The notes beneath the pieces were generated by a model. It was given only the letters and a program-made list of their open reading frames with translations. It had not been told where the DNA came from and made no database searches. Positions 16,968 through 26,469 of a DNA stretch of 36,298 bases are shown here, piece after piece. Each line of letters begins with the position of its first letter. Position 1 is the first letter of the stretch. Origin of the DNA: Methylovulum sp. (GTDB lineage: Bacteria > Pseudomonadota > Gammaproteobacteria > Methylococcales > Methylomonadaceae); assembly GCA_028712695.1 (NCBI GenBank), contig JAQTQZ010000035.1:1-36298 (forward strand). The letters are read 5' to 3'. The position numbers were made by a program, and so were the translations under genes.

Positions 16968-18188
16968 ATGGCTCTTTATGTCTATAAATTTGGCGGCACG
17001 TCAGTAGGTACGGTTGAGCGTATCAAAGCAGTCGCTGAAAAAGTAAAAAAAGCCCATGAATTGGGCGATCAGATTGTCGTTGTCGTGTCGGCAATGAGTG
17101 GGGAAACTAACCGTTTGATCGGTTTGGCAAAACAAATACAGGCGCAGCCAACGGAGCGGGAGCTGGATGTTTTAATATCGACTGGCGAACAAGTTACGGT
17201 GGCCTTGCTAAGTATGGCGTTGCATGAGCTGGGCTGTGATGCGTGCTCGTACACTGGTGGGCAGGTGAAAATCTTGACTGACAGCAGCCATACTAAGGCG
17301 AGGATACGCAAGATAGACGATGCGCGTATCCGAGCTAGCCTCAAACAAGGTAAAGTCGTGGTGGTGGCGGGTTTTCAGGGTGTGGACGAGGATGACAATA
17401 TCACCACTTTGGGGCGAGGTGGTTCGGATACGACGGCGGTGGCTTTGGCGGCGGCATTAAAAGCCGATGAATGCCATATCTATACCGATGTTGACGGCGT
17501 TTATACCACCGATCCACGGGTGGAGCCTAAAGCGCGTCGATTGGATCGCATTACCTTTGAGGAAATGCTGGAAATGGCGAGTTTGGGTTCAAAGGTTTTG
17601 CAAATCCGCTCGGTCGAATTTGCCGGCAAATACAATGTTGCATTGCGGGTTTTATCATCATTTACAGAAGGGTGTGGCACACTCATTACTTACGAGGAAT
17701 TATCAATGGAAAGCGCTTTGATTTCGGGGATTGCGTTTAATCGTGATGAGGCAAAATTGACTATCACCGGCGTGCCGGATTTGCCGGGAGTGGCGTTTAA
17801 AATTTTAGGCCCGATTGCCGATGCCAATATTGAAGTGGATATGATTATCCAGAATATTGCCGATGATGCGACTACCGATTTTACCTTTACCGTACATCGC
17901 AATGATTTTCAGCGGGCTAAGGCCATATTGACGCAGACCTGCGCCGAACTGGGTGCGCGTGCGGTAACTGACGATGACCGTATTGTTAAGGTGTCTATTG
18001 TCGGGGTGGGGATGCGTTCACATGCAGGCATTGCCAGCACAATGTTTAAAACACTGGCTGCTGAAGGTATTAACATCCGCATGATTGCAACTTCGGAAAT
18101 AAAAATTTCAGTGGTTGTTGATGAAAAATATCTGGAGCTTGCTGTAAGGGCTTTGCATGCGGCATTTAATCTGGATAAGGCTGAATAA
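16968..18188 (+). CDS. lysC: Aspartate kinase
   Basis: Phosphorylates aspartate, the first step towards lysine, threonine, methionine and diaminopimelate. The protein has 406 residues: kinase domain 1-245 with the ATP-site motif YKFGGTSVG (residues 6-14) and GRGGSDTTAVALA, then two ACT domains for feedback control by amino acids (LTITGVPDLPGVAFKILG and VSIVGVGMRSHAGIAS). Length and layout match the monofunctional pseudomonad-type enzyme. An ATG at codon 247, with its own ribosome site, probably produces a separate regulatory beta subunit. No lysine riboswitch is seen in the 181-base gap after rpsI. Confidence 0.96.
   Translation: MALYVYKFGGTSVGTVERIKAVAEKVKKAHELGDQIVVVVSAMSGETNRLIGLAKQIQAQPTERELDVLISTGEQVTVALLSMALHELGCDACSYTGGQVKILTDSSHTKARIRKIDDARIRASLKQGKVVVVAGFQGVDEDDNITTLGRGGSDTTAVALAAALKADECHIYTDVDGVYTTDPRVEPKARRLDRITFEEMLEMASLGSKVLQIRSVEFAGKYNVALRVLSSFTEGCGTLITYEELSMESALISGIAFNRDEAKLTITGVPDLPGVAFKILGPIADANIEVDMIIQNIADDATTDFTFTVHRNDFQRAKAILTQTCAELGARAVTDDDRIVKVSIVGVGMRSHAGIASTMFKTLAAEGINIRMIATSEIKISVVVDEKYLELAVRALHAAFNLDKAE
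17694..18188 (+). CDS. Internal translation start for a LysC beta subunit (in frame)
   Basis: GAGGA at 17694-17698 lies seven bases before an in-frame ATG at 17706 (MESALISG, residue 247). Translation from there gives a 160-residue protein made only of the two ACT domains, the known beta subunit of alpha2-beta2 aspartokinases in Bacillus, Corynebacterium and relatives. The spacing is better than that of most true starts in this window. Use in this organism is inferred. Start coordinate given is that of the ribosome site. Confidence 0.5.
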   Translation, partial: EELSMESALISGIAFNRDEAKLTITGVPDLPGVAFKILGPIADANIEVDMIIQNIADDATTDFTFTVHRNDFQRAKAILTQTCAELGARAVTDDDRIVKVSIVGVGMRSHAGIASTMFKTLAAEGINIRMIATSEIKISVVVDEKYLELAVRALHAAFNLDKAE

Positions 18189-18197
18189 TAGGTTGCG

Positions 18198-18235
18198 GCT
18201 TAGCCCCTTTAGCCTACCAAGCTGAGGGGCTAAGC
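18198..18235. terminator. Hairpin between convergent lysC and the small lipoprotein gene
   Basis: GCTTAGCCCCT and AGGGGCTAAGC pair perfectly over 11 bases around a 16-base loop. The position, between two genes that face each other, suggests a shared bidirectional terminator. Neither side carries a good T-run. Confidence 0.5.
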
Positions 18236-18257
18236 AATGTGCTCAGCAGGCGAGTTG

Positions 18258-18446
18258 TTAAATGGGGATGTCGTCTACTGTTTCGGCTGCTTTGTCAATT
18301 GCATCGTGTGCAGTATTGCCAACGCCGGGCACGATAGAAACAACCGCGCCGCTTAGGCGCATAGGTACGGAAGCTATTTTCGTCAACACGCAACCTTGTG
18401 AAGTGCAGGCAATAACTGCCAGTAGCACGGCATTTTTTAACTTCAT
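18258..18446 (-). CDS. Small DUF6726-like lipoprotein
   Basis: Lipoprotein precursor of 62 residues: a Lys-rich start, a hydrophobic helix and the lipobox SQGC at residues 16-19. The mature part contains PMRLSGAVVSIVPGVGNTAHDAIDKAAETVDDIP, a pattern I know from a family of tiny proteobacterial lipoproteins of unknown function (DUF6726). An AAGGATG ribosome site lies five bases before the ATG. It is transcribed against lysC. Confidence 0.72.
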   Translation of the reverse strand: MKLKNAVLLAVIACTSQGCVLTKIASVPMRLSGAVVSIVPGVGNTAHDAIDKAAETVDDIPI

Positions 18447-18620
18447 TTTTGCATCCTTTAGTTAATTAGAAACGAAGGGTTACAATAACCTATGCTGTGT
18501 AGTGCTGCAACGGGTGCGGCTGTTGTCAGATAGTTCGCCTTTGTGTGTTGCTAATTTGCCAGCCTGATACATCATTGCAATCATTGTTAATTAATATAGA
18601 TCTTTAAAGCGGGTGCGGTC

Positions 18621-19121
18621 ATGGAAAAAATCAAGGTGTTGTTTGTTTGTATGGGCAATATATGCCGGTCACCGACAGCGGAAGGGGTGTTTGCCGAGCT
18701 TGTGAAGCGCCGCGGTTTGGCGCACTTTTTTTCTATCGATTCGGCTGGTACGCATGCTTATCATATAGGCGAGGCGCCTGATTTACGCGCCCAAAAAGCC
18801 GCTCTTGAACGGGGTGTTGCGTTGGCCGATATCAGGTCAAGAAAGGTCAAGCAGGGCGATTTTGAAGACTTTGATTTTGTGCTGGCGATGGACGGCGATA
18901 ATTATGCTATTTTGATCGACGCTTGCCCCGAGGCGCATAAAGGGAAGGTGCGTTATTTTCTTGATTACGCCCCGCACCTAAGTGCGCGCGAAGTGCCAGA
19001 CCCTTATTATGGTGGCCGTTATGGGTTTGAGCGGGTGCTGGATTTGGTGGAAGAGGCTTCCGAGGGATTTTTAATCGCCTTGCAAGAAATGGGGTGGATA
19101 ACAGCAAAAATCAACAAATAG
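18621..19121 (+). CDS. Low-molecular-weight protein-tyrosine phosphatase
   Basis: Cytosolic phosphatase of 166 residues. The active-site loop C-x5-R is CMGNICRS (Cys10, Arg16), right after the first beta strand as in the family, and the general-acid aspartate is in DPYYGG near residue 128. Bacterial members remove phosphate from tyrosine kinases of exopolysaccharide systems or from arginine in proteins. No such partner is nearby, so the target is unknown. Its stop lies 11 bases before the dienelactone hydrolase gene, and the two may be cotranscribed. Confidence 0.93.
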   Translation: MEKIKVLFVCMGNICRSPTAEGVFAELVKRRGLAHFFSIDSAGTHAYHIGEAPDLRAQKAALERGVALADIRSRKVKQGDFEDFDFVLAMDGDNYAILIDACPEAHKGKVRYFLDYAPHLSAREVPDPYYGGRYGFERVLDLVEEASEGFLIALQEMGWITAKINK

Positions 19122-19132
19122 TGAGGGGTGTT

Positions 19133-19852
19133 ATGGCAATAGTGGCAAATACAGTTACTTATTTGGATGATGGTGTTGTTTTGGAAGCATTTTTTGCTTT
19201 CGATGATGCGGTTTCAGGTCGCCGTCCAGCGGTTTTAATCAACCATGCTTGGGGTGGTAGGGATGATTTTGTTGCTGGGAAGGCTAAAAAGCTCGCTGAA
19301 CTGGGTTATGTCGGTTTTGCGTTGGATATGTATGGGAAAGGTGTGCTAGGTTCGTCGCCCGAAGAAAACGCCAGCCTGATGCAGCCGTTTATGGCTGACC
19401 GCGGGCTGCTGCAGAAACGTATTAAGGCCGCTGTTGCGGCAGTAAAGTTAATGCCTTGGGTTGATGATAGCAAAATCGCTGCGATAGGGTTTTGTTTTGG
19501 CGGGTTGTGTGTATTGGATTTGGCCAGGACAGGCGCTGATCTGAAGGGGGTGGTCAGTTTTCACGGATTGTTGGGGGCACCGGACAATATCCAAGATAAG
19601 CAAATTAAAGCCAAGGTATTGGCTTTGCATGGCCATGATGATCCCATGGCCCCACCTGAGCAGGTGTTGGCTTTTGAGCAAGAAATGACGGTGGCGGGCG
19701 CGGATTGGCAGCTGCATGCTTTTGGGCATACGATGCATGCTTTTACGAATCCGGTGGCTAATGACCCTGATTTCGGCACCGTTTATCAGCCTGGTGCGGA
19801 TAGGCGTTCTTGGCTGATAGTGCAAAATTTTTTGGCGGAAATTTTCGGGTGA
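19133..19852 (+). CDS. Dienelactone hydrolase family protein
   Basis: Alpha/beta hydrolase of 239 residues with a cysteine nucleophile: GFCFGG at residues 119-124 (Cys121), the acid in HGHDDPMAPP and the catalytic His in FGHTMHAFTNP. Many proteins of this family are general esterases, not part of aromatic-ring breakdown, and no catabolic genes are nearby. I chose the ATG at 19133, after a GAGGGG ribosome site; the longer frame starts inside the phosphatase gene. Confidence 0.9.
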   Translation: MAIVANTVTYLDDGVVLEAFFAFDDAVSGRRPAVLINHAWGGRDDFVAGKAKKLAELGYVGFALDMYGKGVLGSSPEENASLMQPFMADRGLLQKRIKAAVAAVKLMPWVDDSKIAAIGFCFGGLCVLDLARTGADLKGVVSFHGLLGAPDNIQDKQIKAKVLALHGHDDPMAPPEQVLAFEQEMTVAGADWQLHAFGHTMHAFTNPVANDPDFGTVYQPGADRRSWLIVQNFLAEIFG

Positions 19853-19869
19853 TTCCGGCGGCAACGCGG

Positions 19870-20235
19870 TTATAACCCCAATTCAAACAGCAGCCTGATC
19901 GAGACATAGGTAACCAGTCCCATTGTTAGTAAGTAGGCGCAGTAAGCTAAAGGTTGCTCTACAAGCTTTTGCCATAGGCCCTTATATTGGCCTGATTGTT
20001 TGCGCTGTAAGTAATCTTGCCGCGCGGTCAGGTAGCGTTGCTGCTGATAGTTGCCGATCAATTGGTGGGCTTTTTCCCATTCCGTTCTATCTCTTAGCCA
20101 CAGGGCAGGCATCGACACCCCCCAATGCCCCGCCGATGTTTCATAAAAATCAATCTGTTGCTCAGTGAGCAATTCGCGTACTTCAGCGGCTTCATCGTCA
20201 GGCACGCCGCGCAGGGGAAATAGTAATAACGCCAT
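19870..20235 (-). CDS. DUF6164-like small membrane protein
   Basis: About 121 residues. The N-terminal domain MALLLFPLRGVPDDEAAEV, followed by FYETSAGHWGVSMPALWL, resembles the DUF2007-type putative signal-transducing fold, and one transmembrane helix lies near the C-terminus (YCAYLLTMGLVTYVSIRLLF). The combination fits DUF6164, whose function is unknown. I chose the start at 20235 because the family begins MxxLLF; 15 extra codons lie upstream in frame to 20280. It is transcribed towards the dienelactone hydrolase gene. Confidence 0.7.
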   Translation of the reverse strand: MALLLFPLRGVPDDEAAEVRELLTEQQIDFYETSAGHWGVSMPALWLRDRTEWEKAHQLIGNYQQQRYLTARQDYLQRKQSGQYKGLWQKLVEQPLAYCAYLLTMGLVTYVSIRLLFELGL

Positions 20236-20369
20236 AGTCGAGAGGGGGGGCAGCAAATGGAATGCCACATTATAAGGCATTATAAATTACTGTGGGCAAG
20301 GTTGGCCGATAGGCCGTCAATAGCGCGTTCTATTGGCTTGCTGCTATGGATGCCGCTGGTTCAACAACT

Positions 20370-20398
20370 TCGACTCTATAATGACAATTTGTTATAAT
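20370..20398 (+). promoter_or_regulatory. Candidate promoter of gyrA
   Basis: TCGACT and a perfect TATAAT are 17 bases apart. A second TATAAT lies at 20377-20382 but has no fitting -35 box. The leader to gyrA would be about 120 bases. The AT-rich -10 region would suit supercoiling-sensitive control, as known for gyrA elsewhere, but this cannot be shown here. Confidence 0.5.
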
Positions 20399-20524
20399 GT
20401 TTGGCTACTTAAGTCGTTTGGTCGTGCTTACGACAACAACCAGAAGCTTGTGCGATTGCATTTAGCCGAGAAATACCGTGCCAGAGTCTGCTGTTATCCG
20501 GCACTTATGTTTATATAGGGATCA

Positions 20525-23137
20525 ATGTCAAACTTCGCTAAAGAAATTATTGCTGTTAATCTCGAAGATGAGATGAAGCAGTCCTATCTCGATTACGCCA
20601 TGAGCGTTATTGTCGGTCGAGCCCTTCCTGATGTCAGAGATGGCCTTAAACCGGTGCATCGCCGCGTGCTCTATGCGATGAGCGAGCTGGGCAACGACTG
20701 GAATAAGCCCTATAAAAAATCGGCGCGTATCGTCGGTGATGTCATTGGTAAATACCATCCGCATGGTGACACTGCTGTTTACGATACGATGGTGCGTATG
20801 GCACAACCATTTTCCATGCGTTATATGCTGATAGATGGCCAGGGTAACTTTGGTTCGGTGGATGGCGATTCGCCAGCGGCAATGCGGTATACCGAAGTCC
20901 GCATGGCAAAAATTGCCCACGAGCTTTTGGCTGACCTCGATAAAGAAACCGTCGATTTTATCCCCAACTACGATGAATCCGAATCCGAGCCGAAAGTCTT
21001 GCCGACACGGGTGCCTACTTTGCTGATCAACGGTTCATCGGGTATTGCCGTGGGTATGGCAACTAACATCCCGCCGCATAATATGGGCGAAGTCATTAGC
21101 GCCTGTTTGGCACTGATTGACCAGCCGGATGCTACAGTGCATGAGCTGATGGCACATATTCCCGGCCCGGATTTCCCTACTGCCGCAATTATTAACGGCG
21201 CGTCCGGTATTTATAACGCCTACACCACAGGGCGCGGCAAAATTTATCTCCGTGCCCGCTGCCACTTTGAAGACATCGGCGACAGTAGCCGACAAGCAAT
21301 TATCACTACTGAACTGCCGTACCAAGTCAACAAAGCGCGGCTTTTAGAGAAAATTGCCGAATTAGTCAAGGAAGGAAAACTTGAGGGGATTTCCGGTTTG
21401 CGTGACGAGTCCGATAAAGATGGTATGCGCATGGTGATTGAGCTTAAGCGCGGTGAGGTGCCTGAAGTTGTTTTAAATAATCTGTATAAACAGACCCAGT
21501 TTGAGACGGTGTTCGGCATTAACATGGTTGCTTTGCTGGATGGCCGTCCGCACTGCATGAATTTGAAAGACATTATCAGCGCGTTTGTGGATCATCGCCG
21601 CGAAATAGTGACGCGCCGGACCCTTTATCTGTTACGCAAGGCGCGGGAACGTGCGCACGTACTGGAAGGTCTGGCTGTTGCGCTGGCAAATATTGACGAA
21701 ATGATCGAATTGATCAAAACCTCCAGTAACAGGGAGGAGGCGAAAGAGGGCTTGTTGGCAAGAACTTGGCTGTCAGGCCTGGTCGCGTCTTTGCTGGAGA
21801 GCGCCGAGGCCGACCGGTCCAGGCCCGAAGATTTGCCTGCTGAATTCGGCATTCATGGAAGCGTGTATCAGCTGTCTGAAACCCAAGCGCAGGCAATCTT
21901 GGATTTGCGCCTGCACCGTTTGACGGGTTTGGAACAGGACAAAATTGTTGAAGAATACAAAGAACTGTTGGCGCAAATTGATGAGTATTTGACTATTTTG
22001 GGCAGTGATATTCGGTTGATGGAAGTTATCCGTGAAGAGCTTGTGGCTATTAAGGATCAGTATACCGATCCGCGCCGCACTGAAATCATGCAGAACCAAT
22101 CGGACTTGTCCGATGGTGATTTGATCACCGAAGAAGACATGGTCGTGACTATGTCCCACGAAGGTTATGTCAAATCTCAGCCGTTGACGGATTATAAAGC
22201 CCAGCGGCGTGGCGGGCGCGGCAAGTCGGCGACGGCGATGAAGGAAACGGATTTTATTGATAAGTTGATTGTTGCCAATACGCACGACACTATTTTGTGT
22301 TTCTCATCGTTAGGTAAGGTCTACTGGCTGAAAGTCTACCAGTTGCCAGTTGCCAGCCGTGCGGCGCGTGGCAAACCGTTTGTCAATTTGTTGCCTTTGG
22401 AAGAAGGCGAAAAAATCAATGCCTTGTTGCCTGTTCAAGAATTTAGCGACAGTAAATTCATTTTTATGGCGACTTCCCATGGAACGGTTAAAAAAACGCC
22501 GCTGAACGAATTTGAACGTCCGCGTAGTACCGGAAAAATGGCGATAGACATCCGCGAAGATGATGCGCTGGTCGGTGTTGCCATCACCGATGGTCAGCAA
22601 AATGTGATGCTGTTTAGCAGTGACGGCAAAACAATTTGCTTTAATGAGGCGGATGTGCGTTCCATGGGGCGGACGGCTACGGGTGTGCGTGGCATGCGCT
22701 TGCAAGATGGGCAGAAAGTCATTTCTTTAATTATTGCATCCGAAGGCACGGTGCTGAATATCACCGAAAATGGTTATGGCAAACGCACGTTGGTGGAAAA
22801 GTTCAATTGCCAAGGTCGTGGTGGTCTAGGAGTCATTGCTATGCAGACTTCAGAACGCAACGGCCGGGTAGTCGGTGCGTTGTTGGTCAATGACAACGAC
22901 GAACTGATGATTATCACCGATGGCGGCACGTTGGTCAGGACCCGCGTTGCTGAAATATCGGTAGTCGGCAGGAACACTCAGGGTGTGACAATTATCCGTC
23001 TGGATAATGGCGAAAAAGTGATTGGTGTTGACCGTATTGATGGCTTGGTCGGGGTTGATGATGCCGACACCGAAGATGATATTTTAGTGGATGATGTGGC
23101 GGTAGCCGGTGATGATCAGGAACCAGGAGAACAGTAA
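20525..23137 (+). CDS. gyrA: DNA gyrase subunit A
   Basis: Breaks and rejoins DNA in the gyrase A2B2 complex. The protein has 870 residues. The active-site tyrosine is Tyr122 in [10 protein letters not shown]. The quinolone-binding helix reads [17 protein letters not shown], with Thr83 and Asp87. Thr at 83 is the normal residue in some species (for example Pseudomonas aeruginosa), so it is not by itself a resistance sign. The GyrA box QRRGGRGK and the six-bladed C-terminal DNA-wrapping domain follow, and the acidic tail ([12 protein letters not shown]) is usual. The stop codon shares one base with serC. Confidence 0.99.
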   Translation: MSNFAKEIIAVNLEDEMKQSYLDYAMSVIVGRALPDVRDGLKPVHRRVLYAMSELGNDWNKPYKKSARIVGDVIGKYHPHGDTAVYDTMVRMAQPFSMRYMLIDGQGNFGSVDGDSPAAMRYTEVRMAKIAHELLADLDKETVDFIPNYDESESEPKVLPTRVPTLLINGSSGIAVGMATNIPPHNMGEVISACLALIDQPDATVHELMAHIPGPDFPTAAIINGASGIYNAYTTGRGKIYLRARCHFEDIGDSSRQAIITTELPYQVNKARLLEKIAELVKEGKLEGISGLRDESDKDGMRMVIELKRGEVPEVVLNNLYKQTQFETVFGINMVALLDGRPHCMNLKDIISAFVDHRREIVTRRTLYLLRKARERAHVLEGLAVALANIDEMIELIKTSSNREEAKEGLLARTWLSGLVASLLESAEADRSRPEDLPAEFGIHGSVYQLSETQAQAILDLRLHRLTGLEQDKIVEEYKELLAQIDEYLTILGSDIRLMEVIREELVAIKDQYTDPRRTEIMQNQSDLSDGDLITEEDMVVTMSHEGYVKSQPLTDYKAQRRGGRGKSATAMKETDFIDKLIVANTHDTILCFSSLGKVYWLKVYQLPVASRAARGKPFVNLLPLEEGEKINALLPVQEFSDSKFIFMATSHGTVKKTPLNEFERPRSTGKMAIDIREDDALVGVAITDGQQNVMLFSSDGKTICFNEADVRSMGRTATGVRGMRLQDGQKVISLIIASEGTVLNITENGYGKRTLVEKFNCQGRGGLGVIAMQTSERNGRVVGALLVNDNDELMIITDGGTLVRTRVAEISVVGRNTQGVTIIRLDNGEKVIGVDRIDGLVGVDDADTEDDILVDDVAVAGDDQEPGEQ

Positions 23138-24216
23138 TGTCCAGAGTTTATAATTTTAGCGCAGGCCCTTCAGCCTTTCCCGAATCCGTTTTGCTTAAAG
23201 CACAGCAAGAAATGCTGGAATGGCGTGATAGCGGCATGTCGGTGATGGAAATGAGCCATCGTGGCAAACATTTTTCCAGTATTGCCGAAGCGCTGGACAG
23301 TGATTTGCGCGAATTGTTGGCGATCCCTGACAATTATAATGTGCTGTTTTTACAAGGTGGCGCGTCAGCGCAGTTTTCGCTGATTCCGCAGAATATCCTC
23401 AATGGCAAAACTAAAGCCTGCTACGTCAATACAGGGGCTTGGTCAGACAAAGCGATTAAAGACGCTAAGGCGTATTGTGAGGTTGTTGTCAGCGCGAGTG
23501 CGGAAGACACGAAGTTCACCACTATCCCTGATGTGGCAAGTTGGGCAATCGACCCGCAAGCGGCTTATTTGCATTACACCTCCAATGAAACCATTCATGG
23601 CGTAGAATTTCAAAGTATCCCTGATGCTGGCGGCTTACCGCTAGTGTCTGATATGTCGTCGAATATTCTGTCCCGTCCGGTTGATGTCAGCCAGTACGGC
23701 TTAATTTATGCGGGAACCCAAAAAAATATGGGGCCGGCGGGTGTCACTGTCGTGATTGTTAGGGACGATTTAGTTGGTCATGCCACCAAGGCCACGCCCT
23801 CCGTATTTAACTATGCCGAGCAGGCAAAAAACCAGTCGATGCTGAATACACCGGCAACTTATAACTGGTATTTGGTTGGTCTGGTGTTGGCATGGTTAAA
23901 AGAACAAGGTGGTGTCGCCGCGATTGAGCAACGCAATATTGGAAAGTCGGTGAAACTCTATCAGGCGATTGACCAGTCTAGTTTGTACCACAACCCGGTT
24001 GAAGTGCCTTGCCGTTCGCGGATGAATGTGCCGTTTATCCTCGCCGATGAAAATTTGGACAAAGCCTTTCTCAGCGCCGCCGAAGCAAACGGCTTATATG
24101 AGCTTAAAGGCCACCGGTCAGTCGGTGGTATGCGTGCCAGTATTTACAATGCCATGCCCGAAGCTGGCGTGGATGCCCTGATTGCATTTATGAACGAGTT
24201 TGAAAGGACTCATTGA
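23137..24216 (+). CDS. serC: Phosphoserine aminotransferase
   Basis: PLP enzyme of 359 residues that makes 3-phosphoserine in the serine pathway, and also serves pyridoxal phosphate synthesis in many proteobacteria. It opens YNFSAGPSAFPESVL. The cofactor lysine is Lys196 in AGTQKNMGPAG, and the end reads GHRSVGGMRASIYNAMP. It starts on the last base of the gyrA stop (TAATG), so translation is coupled, an order shared with pseudomonads. Confidence 0.98.
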   Translation: MSRVYNFSAGPSAFPESVLLKAQQEMLEWRDSGMSVMEMSHRGKHFSSIAEALDSDLRELLAIPDNYNVLFLQGGASAQFSLIPQNILNGKTKACYVNTGAWSDKAIKDAKAYCEVVVSASAEDTKFTTIPDVASWAIDPQAAYLHYTSNETIHGVEFQSIPDAGGLPLVSDMSSNILSRPVDVSQYGLIYAGTQKNMGPAGVTVVIVRDDLVGHATKATPSVFNYAEQAKNQSMLNTPATYNWYLVGLVLAWLKEQGGVAAIEQRNIGKSVKLYQAIDQSSLYHNPVEVPCRSRMNVPFILADENLDKAFLSAAEANGLYELKGHRSVGGMRASIYNAMPEAGVDALIAFMNEFERTH

Positions 24217-24223
24217 GAATCAG

Positions 24224-25309
24224 ATGACTGCTATCAAGTCCTTAGCAGAGCTGCGCGAGACCATCGACAGCATTGACCAGCAACTATTAAGTTTGCTCAA
24301 TCAACGCGCCTGTTGTGCCCAGGATGTTGCCAAGACTAAACAGGCCGAAGGCGAGCAAGGCACGTTTTATCGGCCTGACCGCGAAGCGCTAGTGTTGCGG
24401 CGCATTAAGGAGCTGAATAGGGGGCCGCTAACGGATGAAACCGCGATGCGCTTCTTTAGGGAAGTGATGTCAGCTTGTTTGGCGCTGGAAAAGCCTTTGG
24501 ATGTCGCATTTTTGGGGCCGGAAGGCACGTTTACCCAGCAGGCGGCGTTCAAGCATTTTGGTCATGCGGTGCATACTATTCCAGTGAATAGCATTCATGA
24601 CATTTTTAGTAGCGTAGAACACCAGAATTGCCAGTTTGGTGTGGTGCCGGTCGAGAATTCTACTGAAGGTGTCATCACGCATACGTTGGACCGGTTTTTA
24701 TCGTCGTCATTGCAGATTTGTGGGGAAGTTGAAATTCGGGTGCATCAAAATTTGATGGCGAAGGTGGACAAGCTTGCTGAGATTACCGAAGTCCTGTCGC
24801 ATCAGCAATCCTTGGCGCAATGCCGTCGGTGGTTGGATAAAAATTTGCCTGATGTAAGTTGTACTGCAGTGAGCAGTAATGCGGAAGCGGCAAGGTTAGC
24901 GGCGGCTCAACCCGGTAAAGCGGCTATTGCCGGCAAAGTCGCCGCTGACCTTTACCAGTTGCCGATTCTGGAAAAAAATATCGAAGACGAACCAAACAAT
25001 ACCACGCGCTTTTTGATTATCGGTGAACAGCGTCCTTCCTCTACCGGCCAAGACAAAACCTCGTTGGTATTGTCTACCGGTAACCAGTCGGGGGCGTTGC
25101 ATAAAATCTTAGAACCTTTTGCCCGTTATGGTATCAGCATGACCCATATAGAGTCGCGTCCTTCGCGCCAAGGGTTGTGGGATTATGTGTTTTTTATCGA
25201 CATTGACGGACATCGCGATGACCAGAATGTTGCTGATGCGCTGAGCGCCCTGCAAAACAATGTCACGATGCTTAATGTATTGGGCTCTTATCCTAAGGCT
25301 GTGATTTAG
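24224..25309 (+). CDS. pheA: Bifunctional chorismate mutase/prephenate dehydratase (P-protein)
   Basis: Converts chorismate to prephenate and then to phenylpyruvate for phenylalanine. The protein has 361 residues: an AroQ-type mutase domain (1-95, LRETIDSIDQQLLSLLNQR), a dehydratase domain (about 96-275, FLGPEGTFTQQAAFKHFG and the catalytic NNTTRFLII) and a C-terminal ACT domain with THIESRPSRQGLWDY, the phenylalanine-binding motif. The ATG at 24224 is the true start; a TTG 24 bases upstream lies inside serC. It is seven bases beyond the serC stop. Confidence 0.97.
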   Translation: MTAIKSLAELRETIDSIDQQLLSLLNQRACCAQDVAKTKQAEGEQGTFYRPDREALVLRRIKELNRGPLTDETAMRFFREVMSACLALEKPLDVAFLGPEGTFTQQAAFKHFGHAVHTIPVNSIHDIFSSVEHQNCQFGVVPVENSTEGVITHTLDRFLSSSLQICGEVEIRVHQNLMAKVDKLAEITEVLSHQQSLAQCRRWLDKNLPDVSCTAVSSNAEAARLAAAQPGKAAIAGKVAADLYQLPILEKNIEDEPNNTTRFLIIGEQRPSSTGQDKTSLVLSTGNQSGALHKILEPFARYGISMTHIESRPSRQGLWDYVFFIDIDGHRDDQNVADALSALQNNVTMLNVLGSYPKAVI

Positions 25310-25359
25310 CAGTGCGCGTAGCCTAAATTTCTAAAAAATGACCAACCAAAGTTAAAACT

Positions 25360-26469
25360 ATGTCCTGTTGCAATGCTTTATTTGACCTTGCCCAGTTGGG
25401 CGTAAAACAATTAGTGCCTTATGTGCCGGGCAAACCGATAGAGGAGCTCGAACGGGAGTTGGGCTTAAGCCACATCGTAAAGCTTGCCTCGAATGAAAGC
25501 CCGCTAGGCGTCAGTCCGAAGGTGTTGGCGGCTATTAGCCAGGTGTTGCCGGATTTGACCCGTTATCCTGATGGCAGCGGATTTAAACTGAAAACGGCAT
25601 TGGCTGAAAAATACGCGGTAAACGTAAATCAGCTGACCTTAGGCAATGGCTCCAATGAGATTTTGGAGCTGGTCGCGCGTACTTTTTTAAGCCCAGAATT
25701 AAACGCGGTGTTTTCGCAACATGCGTTTGCCGTCTACCCGATTGTCACGCAAGCGGCGGGTGCCAGTGCGCGGGTCGTCCCTGCCCGCGATTACGGTCAC
25801 GATTTGCCCGCAATGCTTGCGGTGGTGGATGACAAAACCCGCATCGTATTTATTGCCAACCCTAATAACCCGACCGGCACTTTGTTGACGCCAGCAACTT
25901 TAAAAGCATTTTTGCAGGCTTTGCCGTCAACAGTGGCTTGTGTGCTCGATGAAGCCTATTCTGAGTTTGTCGCTGCAGAACACAAGGCTGACACTATCAG
26001 CTGGCTAGCAGATTTTCCAAACCTGATTATTACGCGCACGTTTTCCAAGGCTTATGGCTTGGCGGGGTTGCGGGTTGGCTATAGTTTATCCAGCCCTGAA
26101 ATCGCTGATTTATTGAACCGTGTCCGCCAGCCTTTCAATAATAATTCATTGGCGTTGGTCGCTGCGGAAACGGCTTTGCATGATGCAGATTACTTGCAGT
26201 CGGCGATTACCACCAATAATCAGGGTATGGCTCAGCTGACCGCCGCTTTTGCGGGACTGGGTTTGGCATGGATACCTTCTGCGGGTAATTTTGTGACCTT
26301 TGATTTAAAGTGTCCGGCAATGCCGGTGTACGAAGCCTTGTTGCAGCGCGGCGTCATTGTCAGGCCTATCGGCGTGTACGAAATGCCCAATCATTTGCGG
26401 GTGAGCATTGGCACGGAACAGGAAAACGCAGTCTTCATTGATGCGTTAAAGGCTGTATTGGATGTTTGA
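25360..26469 (+). CDS. hisC: Histidinol-phosphate aminotransferase family protein
   Basis: Fold-type I PLP aminotransferase of 369 residues. Signatures are KLASNESPLG (residues 41-50), ANPNNPTGT (166-174) and the cofactor lysine Lys230 in RTFSKAYGLAGLRVGY. By family it should transaminate imidazole-acetol phosphate in histidine synthesis. Its place between pheA and tyrA suggests that it also, or mainly, makes phenylalanine and tyrosine from their keto acids, a dual role known for HisC-type enzymes. It overlaps the next gene by eight bases. Confidence 0.92.
   Translation: MSCCNALFDLAQLGVKQLVPYVPGKPIEELERELGLSHIVKLASNESPLGVSPKVLAAISQVLPDLTRYPDGSGFKLKTALAEKYAVNVNQLTLGNGSNEILELVARTFLSPELNAVFSQHAFAVYPIVTQAAGASARVVPARDYGHDLPAMLAVVDDKTRIVFIANPNNPTGTLLTPATLKAFLQALPSTVACVLDEAYSEFVAAEHKADTISWLADFPNLIITRTFSKAYGLAGLRVGYSLSSPEIADLLNRVRQPFNNNSLALVAAETALHDADYLQSAITTNNQGMAQLTAAFAGLGLAWIPSAGNFVTFDLKCPAMPVYEALLQRGVIVRPIGVYEMPNHLRVSIGTEQENAVFIDALKAVLDV

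Noticed and set aside
20333-20518. 61-codon ORF just before gyrA
   Set aside because: It overlaps the likely gyrA promoter, has no ribosome site and a Cys/Tyr/Trp-rich composition unlike a real protein.
20771-20800. Thr83 in GyrA as a quinolone-resistance mutation
   Set aside because: Thr is the wild-type residue at this position in several gammaproteobacteria; without a reference strain it cannot be called a mutation.
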